Origin: Polynucleobacter sp. MWH-Berg-3C6 | GTDB lineage: Bacteria; Pseudomonadota; Gammaproteobacteria; Burkholderiales; Burkholderiaceae | Assembly: GCF_018881855.1 (NCBI RefSeq) | Contig: NZ_JACVPN010000004.1 | Coordinates: 62,001-126,000 of the forward strand | Length of the DNA: 64,000 nucleotides | Reading direction: 5' to 3' | Shown: positions 55,572-64,000 of the stretch, in pieces | How the letters are laid out: each line of letters begins with the position of its first letter | Numbering within the stretch: position 1 is the first letter of the stretch | Made by a program: the position numbers and the translations under genes | Notes under the pieces: model-generated | Seen by the model: only the letters and a program-made list of their open reading frames with translations | Database searches by the model: none | What the model was told of the DNA's origin: nothing

Positions 55572-55755
55572 GATGATTTAGCGACGGTATTTAGGGTTGT
55601 GATAAACGACTCTGTCCCTATTTCAATAATTCATTTTGGTGCGGTCCCTAAATAAATGGGACAGAGTCATTTTATTTCTATTGCATCGGTATGGGTATTC
55701 CCCTATATTTGATCCTCCAAAAGTTATCGGGCCTTTGTCGCCCCTCGGAAATACT
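55572..55755. other. RAYT-gltB intergenic region
   Basis: No gene. It holds the inverted repeat at 55608-55668, then about 90 bases up to the gltB ATG. I see no convincing promoter; the ribosome binding site is weak (CGGAAA). Transcription of gltB may start inside this gap or read through from upstream. Confidence 0.5.
55608..55668. repeat. Inverted repeat next to the RAYT gene, candidate REP-type element
   Basis: GACTCTGTCCC (55608-55618) is a perfect 11-bp inverted repeat of GGGACAGAGTC (55658-55668), 39 bases apart. Inside lies a third partial copy: GGTCCCTAAATAAAT (from about 55643), which can pair with ATGGGAC. This is the sort of paired, palindromic element expected as a RAYT substrate. 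Confidence 0.7.
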
Positions 55756-58700
55756 ATGACTACACAATTCAATTCTGATCTACGCCCAATCGCTCATGGT
55801 CTCTATGACCCAAGTAATGAGCATGATGCTTGCGGCGTAGGATTTGTCGCGCACATTAAGGGCAAGAAATCCCACGAGATCGTTGCTCAAGGTTTAAAGA
55901 TTCTTGAGAACTTGGATCATCGGGGTGCGGTTGGCGCAGATCCTTTAATGGGTGATGGTGCTGGCATCTTGATTCAGATTCCAGATGCCTTGTATCGCGA
56001 GGAAATGGCTAAGCAAGGAATTACATTGCCACCATTTGGTGAGTACGGTGTTGGCATGATTTTCTTGCCAAAAGAACATGCATCACGTTTAGCTTGTGAA
56101 CAAGAATTAGAGCGCACTGTGCGCTTAGAAGGTCAAGTTGTTTTGGGATGGAGAGATGTGCCGGTAGATGTGAAATTGCCGATGTCTCCAACCGTGAGAA
56201 TGACAGAGCCATTCATTCGTCAAATTTTTATCGGTCGCGGTCGCGACATCATGACAACCGATGCGCTTGAGCGTAAGTTGTATGTGATTCGTAAAACAGC
56301 AAGCCATGCAATTCAAGATTTACATTTGAAGCATGGCAAAGAATATTTTGTTGCATCAATGTCTGCGCGTACTATTGTTTATAAGGGTTTGCTGTTAGCT
56401 AACCAGGTAGGCGCATATTACGAAGATTTGCAAGATAAGCGTGCTGTGTCAGCTCTTGCACTAGTGCATCAGCGCTTCTCTACTAATACTTTCCCTGCAT
56501 GGGAATTGGCTCACCCATACCGCATGATTGCGCACAACGGCGAAATCAATACTGTTAAGGGCAACGTTAATTGGGTCAATGCACGTGAAGGTGCAATTAG
56601 CTCGCCAGTCTTGGGCGATGACTTGCAAAAATTATGGCCATTGATTTATCCAGGTCAATCTGACACCGCTTGCTTTGATAACTGCTTAGAGTTGTTGGTA
56701 ATGTCCGGCTATCCGTTGGCACAAGCCATGATGATGATGATTCCTGAGGCATGGGAACAGCATGCATTGATGGATGACAATCGCCGTGCTTTCTACGAGT
56801 ACCACGCAGCGATGATGGAGCCATGGGATGGACCAGCTGCAATGGCATTTACCGATGGTCGTCAAATTGGCGCAACGTTGGATCGTAATGGCTTACGTCC
56901 AGCACGTTATTACGTAACCGATGATGACTTGGTCATCATGGCTTCCGAAGCTGGTGTGTTGCCGATTCCAGAAAATAAGATCGTTCAAAAATGGCGTCTA
57001 CAGCCAGGCAAGATGTTCATGATCGACATGGAGCAAGGTCGCATCATTGATGACGTTGAGCTCAAGAATGCTGTATCTAAAGCCAAGCCATACAAGAGTT
57101 GGATTGATGCAGTTCGCGTGAAGCTAGATGAGGTTGATGCTAGCAAAGCTGATTTAGTCGATGAAAAAATGACGATTCGTCCAGCGGCTAAATTATTGGA
57201 TCGCCAACAAGCGTTTGGTTACACACAAGAAGATATCAAGTACCTCATGGCCCCAATGGCCATGAATGGTGAAGAGGCTATTGGGTCCATGGGCAATGAC
57301 AGCCCATTAGCGGTGCTATCAAACAAGAACAAGCCTTTATATAACTACTTCAAGCAATTATTTGCGCAGGTAACCAATCCTCCGATTGATCCAATTCGCG
57401 AAAACATGGTGATGTCATTGGTGTCATTCATTGGACCAAAGCCCAATTTATTAGATACCAACAATATCAACCCTCCAATGCGTTTGGAAGTGAGTCAACC
57501 CATTTTGGATTTTGATGACATCACCAAGATTCGTCATATTGGCCACTACACCAACGGTAAGTTCCGCTCTTACGAGTTAGATATTTGCTATCCGGCAGCA
57601 TGGGGTAAGGCTGGCATCGAAGCGCGCTTAGCATCATTGTGTGCAGAAGCTGCTGATGCAGTACGTTCTGGGTACAACATTTTGATCGTGAGCGATCGTC
57701 AGGTGGATGAGAAGCATGTTGCTATTCCTGCATTGTTGGCTACCTCAGCAATTCATCAACACTTAGTTGAAAAAGGTTTGCGTACTAGCGTAGGTCTGGT
57801 TGTTGAGACTGGTAGCGCGCGTGAAACACATCACTTTGCACTCTTGGCTGGTTACGGTGCTGAAGCTATTCACCCGTACCTCGCGATGGAAACATTGACC
57901 GATATGGCTAAAGGCTTGTCGGGCGATTTATCTGGTGAAAAAGCGGTTAAGAACTTTGTTAAAGCGGTTGGTAAGGGCTTGCAAAAAGTGATGTCCAAGA
58001 TGGGCATCTCTACGTATATGTCTTATACCGGCTCACAGATTTTTGAAGCGATTGGTTTAAACCATGAAATCATCAATCAGTATTTCAAGGGCACTCCATC
58101 TAACGTAGGTGGTATTGGCGTCTTTGAAGTAGCTGAAGAAGCTTTGCGTATGCACGCTGCTGCGTTTAGTAATGACCCAGTTCTCAGCAATATGTTGGAT
58201 GCTGGTGGCGAATATGCCTTCCGTATCCGTGGCGAGAACCACATGTGGACTCCAGATACGATTGCGAAGTTGCAGCACTCTACTCGTATTGGGGCGGAGA
58301 AGGGCTATCAAACTTATAAAGAGTACGCCAACATCATCAATGATCAAACTAAGCGTCAGATGACTTTGCGCGGTTTGTTTGAGTTCAAGATTGATCCTGC
58401 AAAAGCAATTCCATTGGATGAAGTTGAGTCTGCAAAAGAAATCGTGAAACGTTTTGCTACGGGCGCGATGTCTTTGGGCTCGATCTCAACTGAAGCACAT
58501 GCGACCTTGGCAATTGCGATGAACCGTATCGGCGGTAAATCCAATACCGGTGAGGGTGGCGAGGATCCAAATCGTTATGTGAATGAACTCAAAGGCATTC
58601 CAATTAAGAAGGGTGAAACGCTCGCTAGCGTTTTAGGTAGCGATGTTGTTGAAGCCAATATCCCATTGCTTGATGGCGATTCATTGCGCTCGAAGATTAA

Positions 58701-60501
58701 ACAAGTTGCTTCAGGCCGTTTCGGCGTAACGACAGAGTACTTGCGTTCTGCAGATCAAATTCAGATCAAGATGGCGCAAGGCGCAAAGCCAGGTGAAGGC
58801 GGTCAATTACCAGGCGGTAAAGTATCTGACTACATTGGTAAGTTGCGTTTCTCAGTGCCAGGCGTTGGTTTAATTTCTCCTCCTCCGCACCATGACATTT
58901 ATTCAATTGAAGATATTGCCCAATTGATTCATGACTTGAAGAACGTCAATCCAAAAGCAGATGTTTCTGTCAAATTAGTATCTGAAGTTGGTGTAGGTAC
59001 AGTTGCGGCTGGTGTTGCCAAGGCAAAAGCGGATCACGTAGTGATTGCTGGTCATGATGGCGGCACTGGCGCATCTCCACTATCTTCAATTAAGCACGCT
59101 GGTTCACCATGGGAACTGGGCTTGGCTGAAACCCAGCAAACCTTGGTTCTCAATGGTTTACGTAGCCGTATTCGCGTTCAAGCTGACGGCCAAATGAAGA
59201 CGGGTCGCGACGTAGTTATTGGTGCTCTATTGGGCGCTGATGAGTTTGGTTTTGCGACAGCTCCATTGGTAGTAGAGGGTTGCATCATGATGCGTAAGTG
59301 CCATTTAAATACTTGCCCAGTCGGTGTTGCTACTCAAGATCCAGAGTTACGTAAGAAATTCTCTGGTAAGCCAGAGCATGTTGTGAACTTCTTCTTCTTT
59401 ATTGCTGAAGAAGCTCGCGAGATCATGGCGCAATTGGGTATTCGGAAGTTTGATGACTTGATCGGCCGCGTTGATTTGCTAGATACTCGCAAAGGTATTG
59501 AGAACTGGAAGGTTCATGGTTTGGATTTCAGCAAAATTTTTGCTGAACCTCAAGTTGCTGCAGATGTTCCACGCTATCAAGTGTTGACACAAGATCACGG
59601 CTTAACAAGTGCGCTTGATAACGTTTTGATCGAGAAGAGTGAGCCTGCTTTAGAGCGCGGCGAGAAAGTTTCGTTCATTGTTCCAGTGAAGAACGTGAAT
59701 CGTACTGTTGGCGCAATGCTCTCAGGCGAAGTAGCGCAACGTTATGGTCACGCTGGTTTGCCTGACGACACTATCCACATTCAGTTGAATGGCACGGCGG
59801 GTCAAAGCTTTGCGGCTTTCTTGTCCCGTGGCATTACTCTGGACTTAGTAGGTGATGGCAATGACTACGTTGGCAAAGGCTTGTCTGGCGGACGTGTGAT
59901 TGTTCGTGCTTCACATGAGTTCCGTGGCGATACGGCTAAGAACATCATTGTTGGTAACACCGTTTTATACGGTGCAATTGCTGGTGAAGCATTCTTCAAT
60001 GGTGTTGCTGGTGAGCGTTTTGCAGTTCGTAACTCTGGAGCCACTACGGTTGTTGAAGGTACTGGTGACCACGGTTGTGAATACATGACTGGTGGAACTG
60101 TAGTGGTGCTTGGTACTACTGGCCGTAACTTTGCTGCAGGCATGAGCGGTGGTATTGCTTACGTTTATGACGAAGATGGCATGTTTGATAAGCGTTGCAA
60201 TACCAGCATGGCAACGCTAGAAAAAGTTTTGCCTTCTGCAGAGCAGATTGCCAAGATGCCTCAGTCTGAGTGGCATGCTCCGGTTGATGTGAAAGATGGT
60301 GGTGAGCGCTTAACCGACGAGCAAATTTTGAAGAGCTTAATTGAGCGTCATTTCCGTTACACCGGTTCAGAGCGCGCTAAAGCACTCTTGGCTGATTGGG
60401 AAAATTCTCGTGCGCGTTTTATCAAGGTTCTCCCAACTGAGTACAAACGTGCTCTAGGTGAGTTATGGGATAAGGCGCAAAACAAAACTGTTGCTGCTTA
60501 A
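55756..60501 (+). CDS. gltB: Glutamate synthase (NADPH) large subunit
   Basis: GltB converts glutamine and 2-oxoglutarate to two glutamates. The ATG at 55756 gives 1,581 residues starting [13 protein letters not shown] propeptide of about 25 residues ends before the catalytic Cys26 ([11 protein letters not shown]) of the glutamine amidotransferase domain. The FMN-binding synthase domain follows (about 830-1220). The 3Fe-4S ligands are Cys1176, Cys1182 and Cys1187 ([15 protein letters not shown]). A C-terminal GXGXG domain completes it. An upstream frame at 55636 runs through the RAYT inverted repeat and is rejected. gltD follows 38 bases later. Confidence 0.97.
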   Translation: MTTQFNSDLRPIAHGLYDPSNEHDACGVGFVAHIKGKKSHEIVAQGLKILENLDHRGAVGADPLMGDGAGILIQIPDALYREEMAKQGITLPPFGEYGVGMIFLPKEHASRLACEQELERTVRLEGQVVLGWRDVPVDVKLPMSPTVRMTEPFIRQIFIGRGRDIMTTDALERKLYVIRKTASHAIQDLHLKHGKEYFVASMSARTIVYKGLLLANQVGAYYEDLQDKRAVSALALVHQRFSTNTFPAWELAHPYRMIAHNGEINTVKGNVNWVNAREGAISSPVLGDDLQKLWPLIYPGQSDTACFDNCLELLVMSGYPLAQAMMMMIPEAWEQHALMDDNRRAFYEYHAAMMEPWDGPAAMAFTDGRQIGATLDRNGLRPARYYVTDDDLVIMASEAGVLPIPENKIVQKWRLQPGKMFMIDMEQGRIIDDVELKNAVSKAKPYKSWIDAVRVKLDEVDASKADLVDEKMTIRPAAKLLDRQQAFGYTQEDIKYLMAPMAMNGEEAIGSMGNDSPLAVLSNKNKPLYNYFKQLFAQVTNPPIDPIRENMVMSLVSFIGPKPNLLDTNNINPPMRLEVSQPILDFDDITKIRHIGHYTNGKFRSYELDICYPAAWGKAGIEARLASLCAEAADAVRSGYNILIVSDRQVDEKHVAIPALLATSAIHQHLVEKGLRTSVGLVVETGSARETHHFALLAGYGAEAIHPYLAMETLTDMAKGLSGDLSGEKAVKNFVKAVGKGLQKVMSKMGISTYMSYTGSQIFEAIGLNHEIINQYFKGTPSNVGGIGVFEVAEEALRMHAAAFSNDPVLSNMLDAGGEYAFRIRGENHMWTPDTIAKLQHSTRIGAEKGYQTYKEYANIINDQTKRQMTLRGLFEFKIDPAKAIPLDEVESAKEIVKRFATGAMSLGSISTEAHATLAIAMNRIGGKSNTGEGGEDPNRYVNELKGIPIKKGETLASVLGSDVVEANIPLLDGDSLRSKIKQVASGRFGVTTEYLRSADQIQIKMAQGAKPGEGGQLPGGKVSDYIGKLRFSVPGVGLISPPPHHDIYSIEDIAQLIHDLKNVNPKADVSVKLVSEVGVGTVAAGVAKAKADHVVIAGHDGGTGASPLSSIKHAGSPWELGLAETQQTLVLNGLRSRIRVQADGQMKTGRDVVIGALLGADEFGFATAPLVVEGCIMMRKCHLNTCPVGVATQDPELRKKFSGKPEHVVNFFFFIAEEAREIMAQLGIRKFDDLIGRVDLLDTRKGIENWKVHGLDFSKIFAEPQVAADVPRYQVLTQDHGLTSALDNVLIEKSEPALERGEKVSFIVPVKNVNRTVGAMLSGEVAQRYGHAGLPDDTIHIQLNGTAGQSFAAFLSRGITLDLVGDGNDYVGKGLSGGRVIVRASHEFRGDTAKNIIVGNTVLYGAIAGEAFFNGVAGERFAVRNSGATTVVEGTGDHGCEYMTGGTVVVLGTTGRNFAAGMSGGIAYVYDEDGMFDKRCNTSMATLEKVLPSAEQIAKMPQSEWHAPVDVKDGGERLTDEQILKSLIERHFRYTGSERAKALLADWENSRARFIKVLPTEYKRALGELWDKAQNKTVAA

Positions 60502-60539
60502 TTAATACAGATATTAAGAAAAGATACTAAGGATTCGAT

Positions 60540-62003
60540 ATGGGTAAGGTCACTGGATTTATGGAGTTTGAGCGCGTCGATGAAACGTACGAAGCGCCAG
60601 TCAAACGCCTTCATCATTACAAAGAGTTTGTCGCTGCTTTAACCGACGAAGAAGCTAAAGTTCAAGGCGCGCGCTGCATGGATTGCGGTATTCCGTTTTG
60701 TAATAGCGGGTGCCCAGTGAACAACATCATTCCCGACTTTAATGACTTGGTGTTCCATAACGACTGGAAAAATGCTTTAGATGTTTTGCAATCTACCAAT
60801 AACTTTCCAGAGTTCACGGGCCGTATTTGTCCGGCACCTTGTGAAGCGGCTTGTACCTTAGGTATTAACCGCGCTCCTGTTGGCATTAAGTCTATTGAAC
60901 ATGCCATTATTGATAAAGGTTGGGAGAGTGGTTGGGTGAAGCCTCAGCCATCTAAAACCAAGACTGGCAAAAAGGTAGCTGTTGTTGGTGGTGGCCCTGC
61001 TGGTATGGCAGCCGCCCAGCAATTGGCACGCGTTGGCCATGACGTCACTGTGTTTGAAAAGAATGATCGCATTGGTGGTTTGCTGCGCTACGGTATTCCA
61101 GATTTCAAAATGGAAAAGTGGTTGATTGATCGTCGTGTAGAGCAGATGCAAGCTGAAGGCGTGAAATTTGAAACCGGTGTTTTTGTTGGTAAAGAAGCCA
61201 TTGGCGCCGAAGTAAAAAATTACTCTACTAAAACAGTTTCGCCTGATCAGTTGATGAAAGACTTTGATGCAGTAGTGATTACTGGCGGTGCAGAGCAGCC
61301 ACGTGATCTCCCTGTTCCTGGTCGCGAATTGGCTGGCGTGCACTATGCCTTGGAGTTTTTGATTCCACAAAACAAAGAGAATGCGGGCGATTTCAAAAAT
61401 GAAATCCGCGCTACTGATAAGCATGTTGTCGTTATTGGTGGTGGTGATACTGGTTCTGATTGTGTTGGAACATCGAATCGTCATGGCGCCACAAAAATTA
61501 CTCAGTTCGAATTGCTCCCGCAACCGCCTGAAGAAGAGAATAAGCCCTTGGTATGGCCTTATTGGCCAACCAAACTCCGTACCTCCTCTTCTCATGAAGA
61601 AGGTTGTGACCGCGATTGGTCAGTTGGAACGAAGCGTTTTGAAGGCAAAAACGGCAAAGTAGAAAAATTAATTGGTGTTCGTTTGGAGTGGAAAGACGGC
61701 AAGATGGCTGAAGTTCCAAATTCTGAATTTGAGATCAAGGCAGATTTAGTACTTCTGGCTATGGGATTTGTATCCCCAGTTCAGCAAGTGCTCAATGCTT
61801 TTGGCGTTGAGAAAGATGCGCGTGGCAACGCTAAAGCAACTGTGGATGGCCAAAATGCTTATCAAACTAACGTTCCCAAGGTTTTTGCAGCTGGTGATAT
61901 GCGCCGCGGACAATCTTTAGTGGTTTGGGCAATTCGTGAAGGGCGCCAATGCGCCCAGGCAGTAGATGAGTATTTGATGGGGTCATCTGTTTTACCCCGA
62001 TAA
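60540..62003 (+). CDS. gltD: Glutamate synthase (NADPH) small subunit
   Basis: GltD feeds NADPH electrons to GltB. The 487-residue protein has the N-terminal Fe-S cysteines Cys46, 49, 54 and 58 and Cys97, 101 and 105. The FAD site GGGPAG is at 150-155 and the NADPH site is in [15 protein letters not shown]. It has the usual length and lies 10 bases before mlaF. An ORF on the other strand inside it (60858-61595) is only a shadow. Confidence 0.97.
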   Translation: MGKVTGFMEFERVDETYEAPVKRLHHYKEFVAALTDEEAKVQGARCMDCGIPFCNSGCPVNNIIPDFNDLVFHNDWKNALDVLQSTNNFPEFTGRICPAPCEAACTLGINRAPVGIKSIEHAIIDKGWESGWVKPQPSKTKTGKKVAVVGGGPAGMAAAQQLARVGHDVTVFEKNDRIGGLLRYGIPDFKMEKWLIDRRVEQMQAEGVKFETGVFVGKEAIGAEVKNYSTKTVSPDQLMKDFDAVVITGGAEQPRDLPVPGRELAGVHYALEFLIPQNKENAGDFKNEIRATDKHVVVIGGGDTGSDCVGTSNRHGATKITQFELLPQPPEEENKPLVWPYWPTKLRTSSSHEEGCDRDWSVGTKRFEGKNGKVEKLIGVRLEWKDGKMAEVPNSEFEIKADLVLLAMGFVSPVQQVLNAFGVEKDARGNAKATVDGQNAYQTNVPKVFAAGDMRRGQSLVVWAIREGRQCAQAVDEYLMGSSVLPR

Positions 62004-62013
62004 TATTGGGGAT

Positions 62014-62865
62014 ATGAACACTGTCCACCCAAACTCTTTGGATGCAAGCAAGCAATCTATAGGAGAAGTTGTCGTTTCCGTCAAGGACGTCGACTTTTCC
62101 TATGCTCCTGGTGAGCGACAGATTTTGTCAGGTCTCAATATGGAGTTTCGTCGCGGCCAAGTGGTCGCAGTGATGGGCGGATCGGGCTGCGGTAAAACTA
62201 CCATCTTGCGTTTAATCGGCGGTCAATTTACTGCACAATCTGGTCAAGTTTTATTTGAAGGCCAAGACATCGGCAAGATGACCGGTGATCAATTAATGAA
62301 TGCTCGTCGTCGCATGGGTATGTTATTTCAGTTTGGTGCTTTGTTTACCGATCTCAGCGTTTTTGAAAACGTAGCATTCCCATTACGCGAACATACTGAT
62401 TTAAGTGAAGAACTTTTACGTTCCTTAGTATTGATGAAGTTAAATGCGGTGGGATTACGTGGTGCTCGTGATTTAATGCCATCGCAAATTTCTGGTGGCA
62501 TGGCAAGACGGGTTGCCCTCGCTAGAGCAATTGCTTTAGACCCTCCCCTCATCATGTATGACGAGCCTTTTGCAGGCTTAGACCCAATCTCTTTAGGCAT
62601 TACTGCACGCTTAATACGTGATCTGAATAACGCCCTCGGAGCCACGAGTTTATTGGTTACACACGATGTTGAAGAGACTTTTGAAATTGCTGATTACGTC
62701 TACTTTATCGCGAATGGCCGGATTGGCGCACAAGGTACGCCTGCTGAATTAAGTCGCTCGACCGATCCTTTTGTTAGACAGTTTTTGGATGCTGCACCTG
62801 ATGGTCCAGTACCTTTTCATTACCCAGGTCAAAGCTTGGCTGAAGATTTTGGAGTGAGCATTTAA
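62014..62865 (+). CDS. mlaF: Phospholipid ABC transporter ATPase MlaF
   Basis: MlaF is the ATPase of the MlaFEDB inner-membrane complex that moves phospholipids to keep the outer membrane asymmetric. The 283-residue protein has Walker A GGSGCGKT (55-62), the signature ISGGM (159-163) and Walker B MYDEP (Asp183, Glu184). Its ATG is 10 bases after the gltD stop and lacks a clear Shine-Dalgarno. It overlaps mlaE by one base. Confidence 0.95.
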   Translation: MNTVHPNSLDASKQSIGEVVVSVKDVDFSYAPGERQILSGLNMEFRRGQVVAVMGGSGCGKTTILRLIGGQFTAQSGQVLFEGQDIGKMTGDQLMNARRRMGMLFQFGALFTDLSVFENVAFPLREHTDLSEELLRSLVLMKLNAVGLRGARDLMPSQISGGMARRVALARAIALDPPLIMYDEPFAGLDPISLGITARLIRDLNNALGATSLLVTHDVEETFEIADYVYFIANGRIGAQGTPAELSRSTDPFVRQFLDAAPDGPVPFHYPGQSLAEDFGVSI

Positions 62866-63662
62866 TGACTGCTCTTCAAAAACTTCTCGACTTATTTGGC
62901 GACCTTGGATTTTTTGTTCGTCGCAACTTGAGTAGTCTCGGGCTTGCTACAAGAATGTTTGTAGCAGTCATTTTGCGTTCAGGATTTTTACTGAAAAGAC
63001 CTCGCCTCGTCATCGATCAAATCCTCTTTGTTGGCAATCTCTCTTTTGTGATCATTGCGGTCTCGGGTTTATTTGTAGGATTTGTATTGGGATTGCAGGG
63101 CTACTACACCTTAAATCGCTATGGCTCAGAGCAGGCCCTGGGTTTATTGGTTGCACTTTCTTTGACTCGTGAATTAGGCCCAGTTATTACTGCTCTGCTG
63201 TTTGCTGGTCGTGCGGGTACTTCATTGACCGCAGAAATTGGCTTAATGAAAGCCGGTGAGCAATTAAGTGCAATGGAGATGATGGCTGTTGACCCCTTAG
63301 GCAGAGTGATAGCCCCAAGACTTTGGGCTGGCATTATTTCTATGCCAATTTTGGCAACCATCTTTACTGCGGTAGGCGTCATGGGTGGCTATTTTGTGGG
63401 AGTTCCCCTGATTGGTGTTGATTCTGGGGCCTTTTGGTCTCAGATGCAGGGTGGTGTAGATCTCTTTTCAGATATCGGTAATGGCTTAATTAAAAGCATG
63501 GTGTTTGGTGTGGCAGTGACGTTTATTGCCCTTTATCAGGGTTATGAAGCGAAGCCTACGCCTGAGGGCGTATCGCAGGCCACCACTCGGACAGTGGTGA
63601 TTTCTTCTTTATCGGTTTTAGCGTTGGATTTCCTGCTAACCGCAATGATGTTCTCGAACTAG
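62865..63662 (+). CDS. mlaE: Phospholipid ABC transporter permease MlaE
   Basis: MlaE is the membrane permease of the same complex. The 265-residue protein has five or six spans and the family loop with LTRELGPVITALLFAGRAG and EIGLMKAGEQLSAMEMMAVD. It begins with the last base of mlaF's stop and is followed by mlaD after 21 bases. Confidence 0.95.
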   Translation: MTALQKLLDLFGDLGFFVRRNLSSLGLATRMFVAVILRSGFLLKRPRLVIDQILFVGNLSFVIIAVSGLFVGFVLGLQGYYTLNRYGSEQALGLLVALSLTRELGPVITALLFAGRAGTSLTAEIGLMKAGEQLSAMEMMAVDPLGRVIAPRLWAGIISMPILATIFTAVGVMGGYFVGVPLIGVDSGAFWSQMQGGVDLFSDIGNGLIKSMVFGVAVTFIALYQGYEAKPTPEGVSQATTRTVVISSLSVLALDFLLTAMMFSN

Positions 63663-63683
63663 AAAGAATAAACTGGGACTCTT

Positions 63684-64000
63684 ATGAGAAAAAGTGCAAT
63701 TGATATTTGGGTAGGAATTTTTGTTGCCATTGGTTTATTGGCAGCTCTATTTCTGGCATTGAAGGTCGGCAATATGAATGCAGTGTCATTTGCACCCACT
63801 TATAAAATTTCTGCGCGCTTTGACAATATTGGCGGATTAAAACCTCGTGCACCAGTGAAGAGTGCTGGAGTGGTAGTTGGACGTATTGCTAATATTTCCT
63901 TTGATGACAAAACCTATCAAGCAACTGTTGTGATGACAATTGAAGATTCTTATAAGTTTCCAAAAGACTCATCCGCAAAGATTTTGACTTCAGGATTGTT
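63684..64000 (+). CDS. mlaD: Phospholipid-binding MCE protein MlaD (partial, runs off window)
   Basis: The first 105 residues are present, ending at the window edge. A short cytoplasmic start MRKSAIDIWVGIFVAIG leads into one membrane span (about 8-26), and the MCE domain follows from about residue 40 (YKISARFDNIGGLKPRAPVK). MlaD forms a hexameric ring that holds phospholipid. It continues past the window, followed presumably by the rest of the mla operon. Confidence 0.93.
   Translation, partial: MRKSAIDIWVGIFVAIGLLAALFLALKVGNMNAVSFAPTYKISARFDNIGGLKPRAPVKSAGVVVGRIANISFDDKTYQATVVMTIEDSYKFPKDSSAKILTSGL

Noticed and set aside
55636..55755. 40-residue N-terminal extension of GltB
   Set aside because: It runs through the RAYT inverted repeat. 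The conserved GltB start is at 55756.
60858..61595. 245-codon frame opposite gltD
   Set aside because: It is antisense to a conserved enzyme and has no recognisable domain or start signals.

Overview
The window is chromosomal DNA of a betaproteobacterium, most likely Polynucleobacter or a close relative in the Burkholderiaceae. This rests on the gene order (rrn, tRNAs, tuf, secE-nusG, the rpo and ribosomal block, then lysA-lptM/cyaY, aroKB, mrcA, gltBD and mla, as in Ralstonia), the moderate GC content and the rRNA sequences. The species call is an inference from memory of these families; no database was searched.

Layout. 1-3.9 kb: tRNA-Arg, a small membrane protein that looks like a cytochrome anchor without its haem domain, rsmI, then divergently diaA, a dolP-like BON lipoprotein and a small cytochrome c, and a GNAT acetyltransferase on the minus strand. 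4.1-9.5 kb: a complete rRNA operon (promoter, boxA, 16S, tRNA-Ile, tRNA-Ala, boxA, 23S, 5S, terminator). 9.5-11.2 kb: tRNA-Tyr, tRNA-Gly, tRNA-Thr, the first tuf gene and tRNA-Trp. 11.2-42.3 kb: secE-nusG-rplKAJL-rpoBC, rpsL-rpsG-fusA-tuf-rpsJ, then the complete S10, spc and alpha ribosomal clusters ending in rpoA-rplQ and a strong terminator. 42.3-64 kb: cutA-dsbD; hemB and engB (minus); a dihaem cytochrome c4; lysA-lptM (minus) divergent from cyaY; aroB, aroK, a short PilQ/HofQ secretin and an unusual membrane/coiled-coil protein (minus) divergent from mrcA (PBP1A); a REP-associated tyrosine transposase with an inverted repeat; gltB-gltD; mlaF-mlaE and the start of mlaD, cut by the window end.

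How it works together. Most of the window is the core gene-expression machinery: translation RNAs, elongation factors, ribosomal proteins, RNA polymerase and the Sec translocon. Several intergenic gaps look like ribosomal-protein leader RNAs or internal promoters. They appear to cut the long cluster into separately transcribed blocks, with breaks after rpoC, between rpsJ and rplC, and between rpsQ and rplN.

The flanking genes are housekeeping: haem, lysine, shikimate, glutamate and peptidoglycan synthesis, lipid asymmetry and thiol redox. The least ordinary items are: (1) a reduced pil/hof locus in which pilM, pilN, pilO and pilP appear replaced by one gene; (2) two mutually exclusive hairpins between rplL and rpoB; (3) leader structures before rplC and rplN; (4) several promoters whose -10 box lies only 6-8 bases before an ATG, suggesting leaderless mRNAs; and (5) the transposase with its inverted repeat. 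No CRISPR array, prophage, integron or dedicated defence island is visible.
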